Positions 25,618 through 36,644 are shown, counted from the stretch's first letter. The stretch is DNA of 64,000 bases from Bradyrhizobium sp. LTSP885 (GCF_000938305.1 NZ_JYMT01000011.1:52654-116653), one strand, 5' to 3'. A program made the numbers and translations. The notes: a model not told the origin generated them from the sequence alone.

Positions 25618-28098
25618 TTACGCCTTCGAGGCGGTTGTCCGTTGCTCGACGATCGCCTTCCTGAGCGTGCGCGACAGCGCTTCGACCGAATAGGGCTTCT
25701 GGATCAATTCGAAGCCCGAATGGGCGTTCTCGGCGAGCACGTTGCTGTAGCCGCTGGTCAGCACCACGGGCAGGCCGGGAAACCGATCGCGGATGATTCC
25801 GGCGAGTTCGACGCCGTTCATGCCGGGCATGATCACGTCGGAGAACACGAGGTCGGCAGAGAACTCGTTCTCCGACAGGACTGCCAGCGCAGCATTGGCA
25901 TTGGCGGCGCGCTTCACGGAATAGCCGAGGTCTTCAAGCAGCTCGGTGGAGAAGCGGCCGACATCGTCGTTGTCCTCCACGACGAGGACGCGATAGCCGC
26001 GGCCGATCGAGGTTTGCTCGTTGCCGGCGGAGGCGGCGACCTTCGCATCCGCGGGCCGCATCGCCTGCGGCAAATAGATGGTGAAGCTCGCGCCGTGTCC
26101 GGGCGTGCTGGTGACCTCGATGTCGCCGTCGGACTGCTTGACGAAGCCGAAGGCCTGGCTCAATCCGAGACCGGTTCCCTTGCCGACCTCCTTGGTCGTG
26201 AAGAACGGTTCGAAGATCGCGTCGAGATTTTCGGGCGAGATGCCGCTGCCGGTATCCTGGATCGAGATCGCGACGAAATCGCCGCTGCGCGAAGCCTGGG
26301 CGCGCAGCGCGGGGATGGTGTGGACCTTGCTGACTGCGATCGTCAGCTGGCCCTCGTTATCCATGGCATCGCGGCCGTTGACGGCCAGGTTGATCAGCGC
26401 GGTCTCGAACTGGCCGATATCCGCGATCGCAAAGCAGTCGGGATCGTCGATCCTGACCTCGATGTGGATCCGCCCGCCGACCAGCGGCCGGATCAATTGC
26501 GCCACGCTGTCGACCTGCGCACCGACGTTGAACACTTCGGGATTGAGCGGCTGCCGGCGCGCAAACGCGAGCAACTGGGCCGTCAGCTTGGAGGCGCGCT
26601 CCACGGTCTCCGAGATCGCATCGATGTAGCGGCGGCGGCGTTCGTCGGGGAGCTCGCGGCGGCGCAGGAAGTCGGTCGCGGAGCGGATGATGGTCAGGAG
26701 ATTGTTGAAGTCGTGTGCGACGCCGCCGGTGAGCTGGCCGACCGCTTCCATCTTCTGCGACTGCCGCAAGGCTTCCTCGCCACGGCGGCGCTCGGTGATA
26801 TCGATGGCTTCTGGCACCGCGCCGACAATCGTGCCGTGCCGGTCGTGCAGCGGCCGCATCTCGAAATCGAAGTAGCGCTCGCCGATCGGCAGCCGCAGCA
26901 GCATTTCGAGCTTGACGTCCTCGCCGCGCATCACCGTGGCGAAGGCGCCTTTGACCGCCTCGGGAATGCCTTCGGTCGCACTGAACCACGGCGTGTCCCA
27001 GAACGGCTTGCCGACGACGTCGGCTGGATCGGCACGGATGCCGGCCAGCGCGGTCCTGTTGGCGTACAGCAGGTCGCCATCCTGGTTGAGCAGCCCCTGG
27101 TATTGATGGCTGGTCTCGAAGATCGCGCGCAACTGCGCTTCGTTGGATTCGAGCTGCGCGGTACGCTCGGAGATCCGCCGCTCCAGCGACTCGTTGAGCT
27201 TCCGCAGCTCGATTTCGGCCTCCTTGGCGGCCGTGATGTCATGGGCGACGCCGATGAAGCCGATATGCTTGCCGTTCGGATCCCAGCGCGGCTGCGACTC
27301 AGAGCGCAGCCAGCGCCAATCGTCCGCGGCGTCCCTGTAGCGTGCCTCGAGCACGAATGGCTTGAGCGAGAGCTCACCCGTGATCTGCTCCTGCAGCATG
27401 CGGGGCAGATCGTCCGGATGCAGCGCCTTGCGCCAGTCGAACACGATCGCCTCCTCGAACGACAGGCCGAGAAAGTCGAGATAGGCCTGGTTGGCAAAGG
27501 AGCGCGTGCGGTCGAGCTTGGTCACCCAGATCGGAACCGGCGCGCTGTCGGCGATCAGGCGGAAGCGCTCCTCACTCTCGCGCAACGTCTCCTGCGCCAG
27601 CATCTGGTCGGTGACGTCGAGATCGGCGCCGACCAGGCGCAGCGCGCGGCCGCTGCGGTCGCGTTCGATCTTGGCGACGACGCGGATCCACTGGCTCTCG
27701 CCGTCGTTCGGGCGGATGATCCGGTACTCCGCCGTATAGTCCTCGCTTCGGCCCTTGAGCACGCCGAACAGGTGCTCGACCGTCCGCTCGCGGTCCTCGG
27801 GGTGAATTCGTCCGACCCAGTTCTCGTAGGTTTCATTGATTTCATCGGGCGGCAGCCCGTGCACCAGCAGATATTCGGGGGAGCGGCGGTTCCGCACGCC
27901 GTCGCGGAAATCGATCTCGAGCCCGCCGACCCGCGCGATGCGCTGGATTCGCGCGAGTTCGGCTTCGCGATCCTGCAATGCACGATGGGCTCGATCGCGT
28001 TCGCGCGCGATCTCCTCGAGATGCTGCCGCAGCCGTTCCGCGGCCGCGGCCTCGGGGAGCACATCGGAGGGATCGGGAGGGGTCATTCGTGCCGGCAA
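25618..28098 (-). CDS. Soluble PAS-domain hybrid histidine kinase
   Basis: An 826-residue cytoplasmic sensor kinase with no membrane helices. After a coiled-coil start (residues 18-50) come about four PAS/PAC domains (50-440), then HisKA with H462 in GGVAHDFNNLLTII, a HATPase domain with N, G1 (IQDTGSGIS) and G2 (GKGTGLGLS) boxes, and a C-terminal receiver with the phosphate acceptor D754 in VFSDVIMPG. The PAS set suggests sensing of redox, light or small ligands. A start 4 codons later is also possible. No response regulator partner is adjacent, so it is an orphan hybrid kinase. Confidence 0.93.
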   Translation of the reverse strand: MPARMTPPDPSDVLPEAAAAERLRQHLEEIARERDRAHRALQDREAELARIQRIARVGGLEIDFRDGVRNRRSPEYLLVHGLPPDEINETYENWVGRIHPEDRERTVEHLFGVLKGRSEDYTAEYRIIRPNDGESQWIRVVAKIERDRSGRALRLVGADLDVTDQMLAQETLRESEERFRLIADSAPVPIWVTKLDRTRSFANQAYLDFLGLSFEEAIVFDWRKALHPDDLPRMLQEQITGELSLKPFVLEARYRDAADDWRWLRSESQPRWDPNGKHIGFIGVAHDITAAKEAEIELRKLNESLERRISERTAQLESNEAQLRAIFETSHQYQGLLNQDGDLLYANRTALAGIRADPADVVGKPFWDTPWFSATEGIPEAVKGAFATVMRGEDVKLEMLLRLPIGERYFDFEMRPLHDRHGTIVGAVPEAIDITERRRGEEALRQSQKMEAVGQLTGGVAHDFNNLLTIIRSATDFLRRRELPDERRRRYIDAISETVERASKLTAQLLAFARRQPLNPEVFNVGAQVDSVAQLIRPLVGGRIHIEVRIDDPDCFAIADIGQFETALINLAVNGRDAMDNEGQLTIAVSKVHTIPALRAQASRSGDFVAISIQDTGSGISPENLDAIFEPFFTTKEVGKGTGLGLSQAFGFVKQSDGDIEVTSTPGHGASFTIYLPQAMRPADAKVAASAGNEQTSIGRGYRVLVVEDNDDVGRFSTELLEDLGYSVKRAANANAALAVLSENEFSADLVFSDVIMPGMNGVELAGIIRDRFPGLPVVLTSGYSNVLAENAHSGFELIQKPYSVEALSRTLRKAIVEQRTTASKA

Positions 28099-28158
28099 CC
28101 TCGTGGGCTTAGTCTCACACAGGACGAGGCGGTTTTGCCAGCGGTGATTTTCTGCCGC

Positions 28159-28923
28159 TCACTTGCTCTTCGCACTGGGGCGGCAATTATAGGCCCTGCG
28201 GAACCCGGCGGCCTGCGCGTCCTCCTCCGAGCAGAACCAGCGATCCGGATTGGTTAAGCCCGGGTAACTGCGGCATGCCTGGAGGTGATAGATGCCGACA
28301 TTGCCGGTGACGCGGGCGCGCACCGCGTACTTGCCCTTGATGTTGCAACTGGCCGGCATTGCGAGGTCGTCGGGAAACAGCGCCGCGCGGATCTGCGTGT
28401 CGCGGTCGGCCGGGCAGGAGTTGCCGAGCAGCGCGCCGTCTTTCTTGCCGCTGCGAAATTCGTGCGGCGCGACGAAGCAGCCTTTCCAAAGTCCCTGGCG
28501 GTCGTCCTTTGCAGCCGCTTCGTCCGGCTTGAAGCGGCCGGTGGCGGATGCCTCGACATTCAACGCATAGCCCTGGCGGACCAGCACCTGGCTCAGGCTG
28601 GTCGGATCGCCCTCGATCTTGCAGACGCCGAGGCGGCGCTTCTTTGCGGTGGGATCGACGCCGATATCGTCGCAATGAATGGGCTTGCCACCGATCAGCT
28701 TGGTCAACCGGTCGCGCGCTTCGACGCCGCAAGCCCAGGGATCGGCGTGCTCGTCGATGCAGGGCTGATCGACGGCCGGCGCGTCGATGCCGTCGAGGCG
28801 ATAGGTCACATTGCCGAGCTGGATCGAGCTGCCGTCCTTGACGACCGCCGACGCGGCGAGGCCGGGATTCACAGGCAGCCATCCAAGCAGAAGTGCGATG
28901 GCGACGGGATTTCGGAACCGCAT
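28159..28923 (-). CDS. Exported staphylococcal-nuclease-like protein
   Basis: A 254-residue exported protein: signal peptide (MRFRNPVAIALLLGWLPVNPGLAA), an SNase-like OB domain (about 28-150), and a C-terminal domain with GIYHLQACRSYPGLTNPDRWFCSEEDAQAAGFRRA, like the small cysteine-bearing 'sunset' or Ada-like modules. In the catalytic loop R42-L-D-G-I-D47-A-P-A50, the position held by the catalytic Glu in SNase is Ala. R and D are kept. Nuclease activity may therefore be lost or changed. The protein is single-gene and periplasmic. Confidence 0.85.
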   Translation of the reverse strand: MRFRNPVAIALLLGWLPVNPGLAASAVVKDGSSIQLGNVTYRLDGIDAPAVDQPCIDEHADPWACGVEARDRLTKLIGGKPIHCDDIGVDPTAKKRRLGVCKIEGDPTSLSQVLVRQGYALNVEASATGRFKPDEAAAKDDRQGLWKGCFVAPHEFRSGKKDGALLGNSCPADRDTQIRAALFPDDLAMPASCNIKGKYAVRARVTGNVGIYHLQACRSYPGLTNPDRWFCSEEDAQAAGFRRAYNCRPSAKSK

Positions 28924-29269
28924 ATTTTCACTTCAGGTCTTTGGCGGGCAGTCGAACTTCTAGCACAGGCTGGCGTGATCGAACCAAGGCCTGTTTGCAA
29001 GACGAGCATGCGAGACATCACATCCGGCGGTTGGTGCCGACCTGAAGCGCGAGGCATTGCAATTGAAGGATGCGCGCATGGCCGGTGGACCATTGGTGTC
29101 ATCGTCGAGGTCATTGCTGACATCTGGACCCCGCGATGCCTCGCATGCTGGCGGAAGAAAGCTGGCGGAAGAAAAAGGCGCCCCAGAAGGCGACACCCGG
29201 CCAAAGATCCGATTGACTTGATGAGAACAAAATAGGAACATACGATCGCAATCGATCCCGGATACCCCC
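28924..29269. other. Intergenic region, no gene seen
   Basis: About 345 bases between the divergent SNase-like gene and the 68-residue gene. It must hold both promoters. Open frames on either strand show no coding bias. The segment has no obvious repeat or hairpin that I could assign. Confidence 0.55.
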
Positions 29270-29476
29270 ATGACGTCTGCACGGCCCGAATCTGACGACG
29301 ATGACGGGCTGGAAGCGGCTGTCGATCAGGCCATCTCAGCTTGCGGCGGGGACATGCGCTCCACCATCCGCGCGCTGATCGTTGCCAACGAATTCCTGGA
29401 AAATGAGGTCGGCGAGCTGATGAAAGCGGTCGCGCGCGCCCATTCGCGTGGTCGCTTCCAGACCTATTCGGGCTGA
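29270..29476 (+). CDS. Small conserved hypothetical protein, 68 aa
   Basis: A 68-residue acidic helical protein (DDDDGLEAAVDQAISACGGDMRSTIRALIVANEFLENEVGELMKAV), consistent with two helices and a possible dimer or coiled coil. No motif of known function. The ATG at 29270 opens the frame. It lies upstream of pccA on the same strand, 193 bases before its start. Small proteins of this kind are conserved in Bradyrhizobium, from memory only. Confidence 0.65.
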   Translation: MTSARPESDDDDGLEAAVDQAISACGGDMRSTIRALIVANEFLENEVGELMKAVARAHSRGRFQTYSG

Positions 29477-29606
29477 AGCACCCCTCAGACTACCGCCAGA
29501 CACCGGGCCGGCTCCCACGAGACCGTTGCCTCCGGTTCGTTTTGCTGTACCACGGGCTGGTGACGTCCAATCGCCCGTGCCAGATTGCGCGGGAGGGATC
29601 CTGCCC

Positions 29607-29654
29607 AAGTCGAAATCCAAGTCGAAAATCAAGTCGAAAAACCAAGCCAAAAGC
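29607..29654 (+). repeat. 12 bp tandem repeat in the pccA leader
   Basis: Three units of AAGTCGAAA(A/T)(A/C/T)C at 29607, 29619 and 29631, then a decayed fourth at 29643, ending 15 bases before the pccA start codon. The tract is purine-rich and also encodes Lys/Ser repeats if read in frame, but it lies upstream of the likely start. Confidence 0.8.
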
Positions 29655-29669
29655 CCAAGCAACAAAAGC

Positions 29670-31685
<2,016 letters not shown>

Positions 31686-31689
31686 ACTT

Positions 31690-31795
31690 CGTCATTTCGG
31701 GATGGTGAGGTAGCACCAGACCGCAGGTGAGCAATCGCGCACCGGGGAATCTCGAGATTCCGGGTTCGATGCTTCGCATCGCCCCGGAATGACGG
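31690..31795. repeat. Bradyrhizobial palindromic intergenic repeat
   Basis: Between pccA and the next gene lie nested palindromes: GGAATCTCGAGATTCC (31746-31761), CGATGC-TTC-GCATCG (31767-31781), and outer CCGGGG...CCCCGG arms. This matches a repeat type that I recall from many Bradyrhizobium intergenic regions. It could fold into a stable hairpin and act as a transcript end or stability element. Confidence 0.75.
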
Positions 31796-31811
31796 AGAAG
31801 GGGAATAGCAA

Positions 31812-32678
31812 ATGGCCTTCCGTCAACGCCGAGAGAAATTACGTTCTATCCTCAACGGTTCGACCTGCATCCGTCCGGGCTCGGTCTATGACGCGACCTC
31901 AATCCGGATCGCCGAGGATCTCGGCTTTGAGCTCGGCATGTTCGGCGGCTCGGTGGCGTCGCTCGCGGTGCTCGGCGACCCCGACATCGCGCTGATCACG
32001 CTGACCGAGCTTGCCGAGCAGATGCGGCGGCTGTCGCGCGCATCGGCCTTGCCCGTGCTCGTCGATGCCGACCATGGCTACGGCAACGCGCTCAATGTTC
32101 GCCGCACCGTGCAGGAGCTCGAAACCGCCGGCGCCGCCGGCCTCACCATCGAGGATACGCTGCTGCCGCAGGCGTTCGGGGAGGCGAAGACGCAACTGAT
32201 CTCGCTGGAGGAGGGCGTCGGCAAGATGAAGGCCGCGCTCGACGGCCGCGGCGATCCCTCGCTCGTCGTCATTGGACGTACCGGTGCCGTCTCGATCACC
32301 AATCTCGACGATGCGATCGCGCGTGCCAGGGCCTATGAAGCCGTCGGCGTCGATGCGCTGTTCTTCACCGGCATCAAGGCGCGCGGCGAACTGGAGGCGA
32401 TCTCGGCTGCGACGACGCTGCCGATCGTGCTCGGTGGCGCGCCGGAGGAGATGACCGCGCTGGACTATCTGGCAGGCCAACGCGTCCGGATCGCGCTGCA
32501 GGGCCACGCACCGTTCGCGGCCGCGACCCAGGCCGTGTACGAAACCTTGAAGGCGCTGCGCGAGGGCGCCTCGCCGAAGACTCTCAAGGGCATCGCCTCG
32601 TCCGAGCTGACCGGCCGCGTGATGCGCGAGGCTGAGACCAAGGCGCGTAGCGGCGAGTTCCTTGGCCTGAAAAAATGA
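31812..32678 (+). CDS. Oxaloacetate decarboxylase (isocitrate lyase/PEP mutase family)
   Basis: A 288-residue TIM-barrel enzyme. The motifs [50 protein letters not shown] and [21 protein letters not shown] place it with the PA4872-like oxaloacetate decarboxylases of the isocitrate lyase/PEP mutase superfamily, from recall of that protein. It would release CO2 from oxaloacetate to give pyruvate, using a divalent metal. The ATG at 31812 is preceded by a GAAGGGG ribosome site. It overlaps the acylphosphatase gene by 4 bases (ATGA), so the two are translated together. Confidence 0.85.
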   Translation: MAFRQRREKLRSILNGSTCIRPGSVYDATSIRIAEDLGFELGMFGGSVASLAVLGDPDIALITLTELAEQMRRLSRASALPVLVDADHGYGNALNVRRTVQELETAGAAGLTIEDTLLPQAFGEAKTQLISLEEGVGKMKAALDGRGDPSLVVIGRTGAVSITNLDDAIARARAYEAVGVDALFFTGIKARGELEAISAATTLPIVLGGAPEEMTALDYLAGQRVRIALQGHAPFAAATQAVYETLKALREGASPKTLKGIASSELTGRVMREAETKARSGEFLGLKK

Positions 32679-32974
32679 ACGGCGTGATCCATCACGTCAT
32701 GGTTCGCGGCCGCGTGCAGGGCGTCGGCTATCGTGCCTGGGTCGCGGAGCTGGCGACGTCGCGCGGCCTCGACGGCTGGGTCCGCAATCGCCGCGACGGT
32801 AGCGTGGAGGCGGTGTTTTCGGGCGCCGAAGATGTCGTCTCCGGGATGGTCGCGACGTGTCGGCGCGGTCCGGTCTCGGCGCGCGTGGATGCCGTGCAGG
32901 TGGAGACAGGCAATTCCGATCTGTTGAACCTGCGCCGGGCAGGGGAGCGGTTCTCGTTCCTGCCCACGGTCTGA
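32675..32974 (+). CDS. acyP: Acylphosphatase
   Basis: A 99-residue cytosolic enzyme that hydrolyses acyl phosphates such as carbamoyl and acetyl phosphate. The active residues R20 ([10 protein letters not shown]) and N38 ([13 protein letters not shown]) are present. Length is typical. The start overlaps the stop of the preceding gene by 4 bases, so it is in one operon with the oxaloacetate decarboxylase-like gene. Base composition matches the surroundings. Confidence 0.92.
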   Translation: MNGVIHHVMVRGRVQGVGYRAWVAELATSRGLDGWVRNRRDGSVEAVFSGAEDVVSGMVATCRRGPVSARVDAVQVETGNSDLLNLRRAGERFSFLPTV

Positions 32975-33034
32975 CCGCCACGACCCGTTCACCGTCAGCG
33001 TTGGAGACGACAGCAGCCGGGCCCGACCTGGCTC

Positions 33035-33080
33035 TTGACTTCCGCTCCGAACTATCTGATATTTCTGTTATGACAGAAAT
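33035..33080 (+). promoter_or_regulatory. Promoter and overlapping operator of the GbsR-type gene
   Basis: A -35 box TTGACT (33035-33040) and a -10-like GATATT (33058-33063) are 17 bases apart. The ATG at 33070 follows the -10 by 6 bases, leaving no room for a leader. A perfect inverted repeat, ATTTCTGT and ACAGAAAT separated by TATG, spans 33061-33080 and covers the start codon. The pattern suggests a leaderless transcript with a self-repression site. Confidence 0.65.
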
Positions 33081-33627
33081 AACCGCCAAGAAGAAACTTC
33101 CCGCCGCCGTCGAGCGCTTCATCCTGCATTGGGGCGACATGGGCGACGAGTGGGGGGTGAACCGCTCGGTCAGCCAGATCCACGGGCTGCTCTATCTGGC
33201 GGAAACGCCGATGACCGCCGAGGACATCGCCGAGACGCTCGGCATGGCGCGCTCCAATGTCTCCAACTCGATCAAGGAATTGCTGTCCTGGGGATTGATC
33301 CGGCGCGTGCCGATCCTCGGCGACCGCCGCGATCACTTCGAGGCCGAGACCGACATCTGGGAGGTCGCGGCGCGGATCGCGGCCGGGCGCAAGGAACGCG
33401 AGATCGATCCCGCAGTCGACGCCTTGCGGGCCTGCGTCTCCGATGCCGCCGACGATCCGACCATCAGCCCGGTCGCCAGCAAGCGTCTGAAGGAGATGTT
33501 GGCTTTCACCGAGCTGGTCGACCGTTGGTACGCCCAGATGCTGAATGTGCCGCGTCCGCGCCTGGTCGCGCTGATCAAGCTCGGCGAGAAGATCGTGAGT
33601 TTCCTCCCCATGGGCAAAGCCAAATAG
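33070..33627 (+). CDS. GbsR/MarR-family transcriptional regulator
   Basis: A 185-residue winged-helix repressor of the GbsR (COG1510) type. N-terminal ERFILHWGDMGDEWGVNRSVSQIHGLLYLAETPMTAEDIAETLGMARSNVSNSIKELLSWGLIRRV holds the DNA-binding helices; the C-terminal part is helical and likely dimerises. The start at ATG 33070 coincides with the beginning of the family homology. There is no ribosome binding site, and the promoter is so close that the mRNA is probably leaderless. It heads a three-gene operon with the DUF4166 gene (25 bases on) and the epimerase gene. Ligand unknown. Confidence 0.88.
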   Translation: MTEITAKKKLPAAVERFILHWGDMGDEWGVNRSVSQIHGLLYLAETPMTAEDIAETLGMARSNVSNSIKELLSWGLIRRVPILGDRRDHFEAETDIWEVAARIAAGRKEREIDPAVDALRACVSDAADDPTISPVASKRLKEMLAFTELVDRWYAQMLNVPRPRLVALIKLGEKIVSFLPMGKAK

Positions 33628-33652
33628 GGACAGCGCGGTACGGGAGTGTGCG

Positions 33653-34321
33653 ATGGCGTCCGCAAGAAGATCCAGCCTCAGAACATCGCCGGTCTCCGAT
33701 CCAAAGCTGCTCGACGATCGTCGTTTCCATGCACTGCTGCCGGACGAGGATTGGGGCCGCCTGCCGCTGGCGATCTGGCGGCGATTTTCAAAGCGTGTCG
33801 CGGACGGCAACAGCGTCGTCTATGTCGGCGAGGTCGAAGAGGCCTGGTCGAACCGGCTTGGCTGGTGGCTGGCGCAGGCCGCGCGTTTGATCGGTGGACC
33901 GCTGCCGACGGGCACCGAGACGCGCGTGCCGATGATCGTCACAGTGACCGAGGACGCGGCAAGCGGCGGCCAGATATGGACCCGCATCTGCGCGCGCCGC
34001 GACGGCTTTCCGCAGGTCATTCATTCCGCAAAACGTTTCGCCGGTCCGACCGGGCTCGAGGAATATGTCGGCTTCGGCATCAGCATGGCGCTGCGCATTG
34101 CGGTCGAGCATGAGGCGCTGGTGTTCCACAGTGTCAGTTACGCGCTGCAGGTCGGCCGCCTGCTGCGGCTGTCGCTGCCGGTCTGGCTGACGCCCGGCGA
34201 TCTCACCGTCACCCACTCCGATCTCGGTGGCGGCGACTTCCGCTTCACGCTCGAGATCATCCACCCTCGTTTTGGCCGGCTGATCCGTCAGTCCGCCGTG
34301 TTCAGGGAGGCCTCGTCATGA
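33653..34321 (+). CDS. DUF4166 domain protein
   Basis: A 222-residue protein dominated by a DUF4166-type domain (about 15-215; HALLPDEDWGRLPLAIWRRF, ETRVPMIVTVTED, GFPQVIHSAKRF, LPVWLTPGDLTVTHSDLGGGDFRFTLEIIHPRFGRLIRQSAVF). The family has no proven activity and is often fused to or next to oxidoreductases. Here it is followed by a TIGR01777-like epimerase with a 4-base overlap, matching that association. It lies downstream of the GbsR-type regulator, which probably controls it. Confidence 0.85.
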   Translation: MASARRSSLRTSPVSDPKLLDDRRFHALLPDEDWGRLPLAIWRRFSKRVADGNSVVYVGEVEEAWSNRLGWWLAQAARLIGGPLPTGTETRVPMIVTVTEDAASGGQIWTRICARRDGFPQVIHSAKRFAGPTGLEEYVGFGISMALRIAVEHEALVFHSVSYALQVGRLLRLSLPVWLTPGDLTVTHSDLGGGDFRFTLEIIHPRFGRLIRQSAVFREASS

Positions 34322-35754
34322 CGCCGTTGCTGTGGACCCTGGTTACGATCCAGATCGCGATGGGTGCGTTCGATACCTTCTATCACCATGAATTCACCGA
34401 GCGGCTGGCCTGGCGCCCCTCGCAGCGTCACGAGCTGAAGCTGCACAGCCTCCGCAACATGCTCTATGCGCTGTTGTTCCTGGTGCTCGGATGGCTGGAG
34501 GTGCACGGCATCTTTGCGATCGCAATCATCGCAGTGCTGGTGGTCGAGGTCGTCATCACGCTGATGGATTTCGTCGAGGAGGATCTGAGCCGAAAGCTGC
34601 CGCCGAGCGAGCGGATCAATCACACGCTGCTCGCGATCAATTACGGCGCCATTCTCCTGCTGTTGCTGCCGGTCCTGATCGACTGGGCGATGCGGCCGAC
34701 TGCGATTGAACCCGCCTATGTTGGGCTACTGAGCGTCTTCGCGACCGCCTCGGCGATCGGCGCAGCTGTCTTTGGCGTGAGGGATATTGCCGCTGCCAGG
34801 CGGCTCGGGCGGATGACCAGCGTGCCTGCAGCAACTCTCGTCGACAAATGGCCGGCACGGCAGACCGTGCTTGTCACCGGCGCGACCGGCTTCATCGGCA
34901 GCCGGCTTGTCGCAAGCCTCACGTCATCAGGCCATCAGGTGATTGCGCTGATCCGCAATCCGGCCAAGGCCGAGATGCTGCGGCCGCCGATCACGCTGAT
35001 CACCAGCCTTGACCAGTTGCCGGCGGAGACGAGGATCGATGCAATCGTCAACCTCGCGGGCGAGCCGATCGGCAATGGGCTGTGGACCGAGACCAAGCGC
35101 CGCGAAATCCTGACGTCACGCGTCAACATGACCACGGATATCGTCAGGCTGATCGCGCGGCTCGATCGCAAACCATCCGTGCTGGTGAGTGGATCCGCGA
35201 TCGGCTGGTACGGGCTCTGGCAGGACCAGGTGCTGACCGAATCGGCGAAATCACACGCCTGCTTCAGCCACGAGCTGTGCGAAGCTTGGGAGAGTGCGGC
35301 CAAGCCCGCCGGCGATCTCGGCGTGCGTGTGGTGTATCTGCGCGTCGGTCTCGTGATCGGAACCGATGGCGGCTTTATCACGCGGATGCTGACGCCGTTT
35401 GAATTCGGTCTCGGTGGTCCGATCGGTTCGGGCAAGCAATGGATGTCATGGATCGAGCGCGACGATCTCGTGCGTCTGATCGCGCACCTGATCGCCAAGC
35501 CCGAACTGTCCGGGCCGATCAATGCGACCGCACCGATCCCCGTCACCAACACGACGTTCACGGAGGAGTTGGGACGCTGCCTGCACCGACCCGCGATTGT
35601 CCGGATTCCCGCCGCGCTGCTCCGTTCCGTCGGTGGCGACTTTGCAGAAGAGCTCCTGCTCGGCGGCCAGCGCGTGCTGCCGAACAAGGCACTGAGCAAC
35701 GGCTTTGTGTTCCGACACGAAACGCTCCGCAGCGCATTCGAGGCGATTTTGTAG
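34318..35754 (+). CDS. Membrane protein fused to a TIGR01777-type epimerase domain
   Basis: A 478-residue fusion. Residues 1-160 hold about four membrane helices (MTPLLWTLVTIQIAMGAF, MLYALLFLVLGWL, IFAIAIIAVLVVEVVITLM, YGAILLLLLPVLIDW). Residues ~178-478 form an NAD(P)-binding SDR domain: VTGATGFIGSRL, VNLAGEPIGNGLWTETKRREILTSRVN and SGSAIGWYG, as in the TIGR01777 epimerase family of unknown substrate. The fusion puts a cytoplasmic oxidoreductase at the membrane. It overlaps DUF4166 by 4 bases and ends an operon headed by a GbsR-type regulator. Confidence 0.88.
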   Translation: MTPLLWTLVTIQIAMGAFDTFYHHEFTERLAWRPSQRHELKLHSLRNMLYALLFLVLGWLEVHGIFAIAIIAVLVVEVVITLMDFVEEDLSRKLPPSERINHTLLAINYGAILLLLLPVLIDWAMRPTAIEPAYVGLLSVFATASAIGAAVFGVRDIAAARRLGRMTSVPAATLVDKWPARQTVLVTGATGFIGSRLVASLTSSGHQVIALIRNPAKAEMLRPPITLITSLDQLPAETRIDAIVNLAGEPIGNGLWTETKRREILTSRVNMTTDIVRLIARLDRKPSVLVSGSAIGWYGLWQDQVLTESAKSHACFSHELCEAWESAAKPAGDLGVRVVYLRVGLVIGTDGGFITRMLTPFEFGLGGPIGSGKQWMSWIERDDLVRLIAHLIAKPELSGPINATAPIPVTNTTFTEELGRCLHRPAIVRIPAALLRSVGGDFAEELLLGGQRVLPNKALSNGFVFRHETLRSAFEAIL

Positions 35755-35762
35755 CACGCATG

Positions 35763-36617
35763 TTAGGCTGCCGCGGCGACGCTCCTGAACGTCGCCGCCA
35801 GCGTGCGCAATGCCGCCAGTTTGGCGGGATCGCTGACCTTTGAATGCAGCATCACCTTTGACGCGCCGAGCCGAGGCAATTTGTGCGCCGGCCCGATATC
35901 GACCAACCCCGGCGGCGCGATGCGACGGGCGAGGGGGGCGACGGCAAGACCTGCGAGCGCGGCGGCGACTACTGCGGTGACGCCGCCGCCGACGAAGCTT
36001 TCGGTCCAGGCGATGCCGGCCTTGTCGAGCGCGCGGACCGCCAAAGCGCGCACCCCGCAGGGCGGCGCCAATGTTGCGACCGGCAGCGCGTCGCCGCGCG
36101 GCCACACGAAGCGCCTGGTCGCGAACCAGCCGAACTCGTCCTCGGCCAGTTTCTCGCCGCCACGCCGGCTGCCTTCCTGGCGCACGATCACCGCGTCGAG
36201 CGCACCGGCATCGTAGGCGTCGAGCATCTCGCGCGAGAAGCCGATGGTCACCGCGAGCGCAAGCTGTGAGGCCGTCGCATGCAGCCGTTCCAGCAGCGGC
36301 ACCAGCTCGGGACCGGCGGCATGATCGCTGATCCCGAGCGTGAGTTGTTGCCGCGCCGGCGTCTCGCCTGACAGCGCGCGATCATGCGCCTCCATCAGGG
36401 CGCGGGCGTGGTGCAGGAAGGCCGAGCCGTCGGCAGTCAGCCGCACCGCGCGCGGTGAGCGCTCGACCAGCCGCTTGCCAAGCACCGCTTCGAGCCGCTG
36501 CAGCTTCATGCTGATCGCGGCCTGCGTGATGCCGAGCGCTTCGGCGGCACGGGTGAAGCCTTGCAGTTCGGCGACGAGGAGGAAGGCCTGCACGGTATCG
36601 ATGTCGAGCGTTGTCAT
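35763..36617 (-). CDS. LysR-family transcriptional regulator
   Basis: A 284-residue regulator. The N-terminal helix-turn-helix is LDIDTVQAFLLVAELQGFTRAAEALGITQAAISMKLQRLEAVLGKRLVERSPRAVRLT, followed by a type-2 periplasmic-binding-like effector domain (about 90-275). It is divergent from the tautomerase gene with a 119-base shared intergenic region holding an inverted repeat that fits a LysR box. By the usual LysR pattern it would control the tautomerase and its own gene. The inducer is unknown. The stop codon is 6 bases from the convergent epimerase gene. Confidence 0.92.
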   Translation of the reverse strand: MTTLDIDTVQAFLLVAELQGFTRAAEALGITQAAISMKLQRLEAVLGKRLVERSPRAVRLTADGSAFLHHARALMEAHDRALSGETPARQQLTLGISDHAAGPELVPLLERLHATASQLALAVTIGFSREMLDAYDAGALDAVIVRQEGSRRGGEKLAEDEFGWFATRRFVWPRGDALPVATLAPPCGVRALAVRALDKAGIAWTESFVGGGVTAVVAAALAGLAVAPLARRIAPPGLVDIGPAHKLPRLGASKVMLHSKVSDPAKLAALRTLAATFRSVAAAA

Positions 36618-36622
36618 GGATG

Positions 36623-36644
36623 ATCAACAATCGTTATCATTGAT
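36623..36644. promoter_or_regulatory. LysR-type operator between divergent genes
   Basis: ATCAACAAT and ATCATTGAT form an imperfect inverted repeat (ATCAA-N12-TTGAT), 6 bases upstream of the LysR start and 93 bases upstream of the tautomerase ATG. This matches the T-N11-A style of LysR boxes. Confidence 0.6.

Noticed and set aside
25642..28257. Plus-strand open frame of 871 codons opposite the hybrid kinase
   Set aside because: It mirrors the kinase gene, has no domain and no ribosome site.
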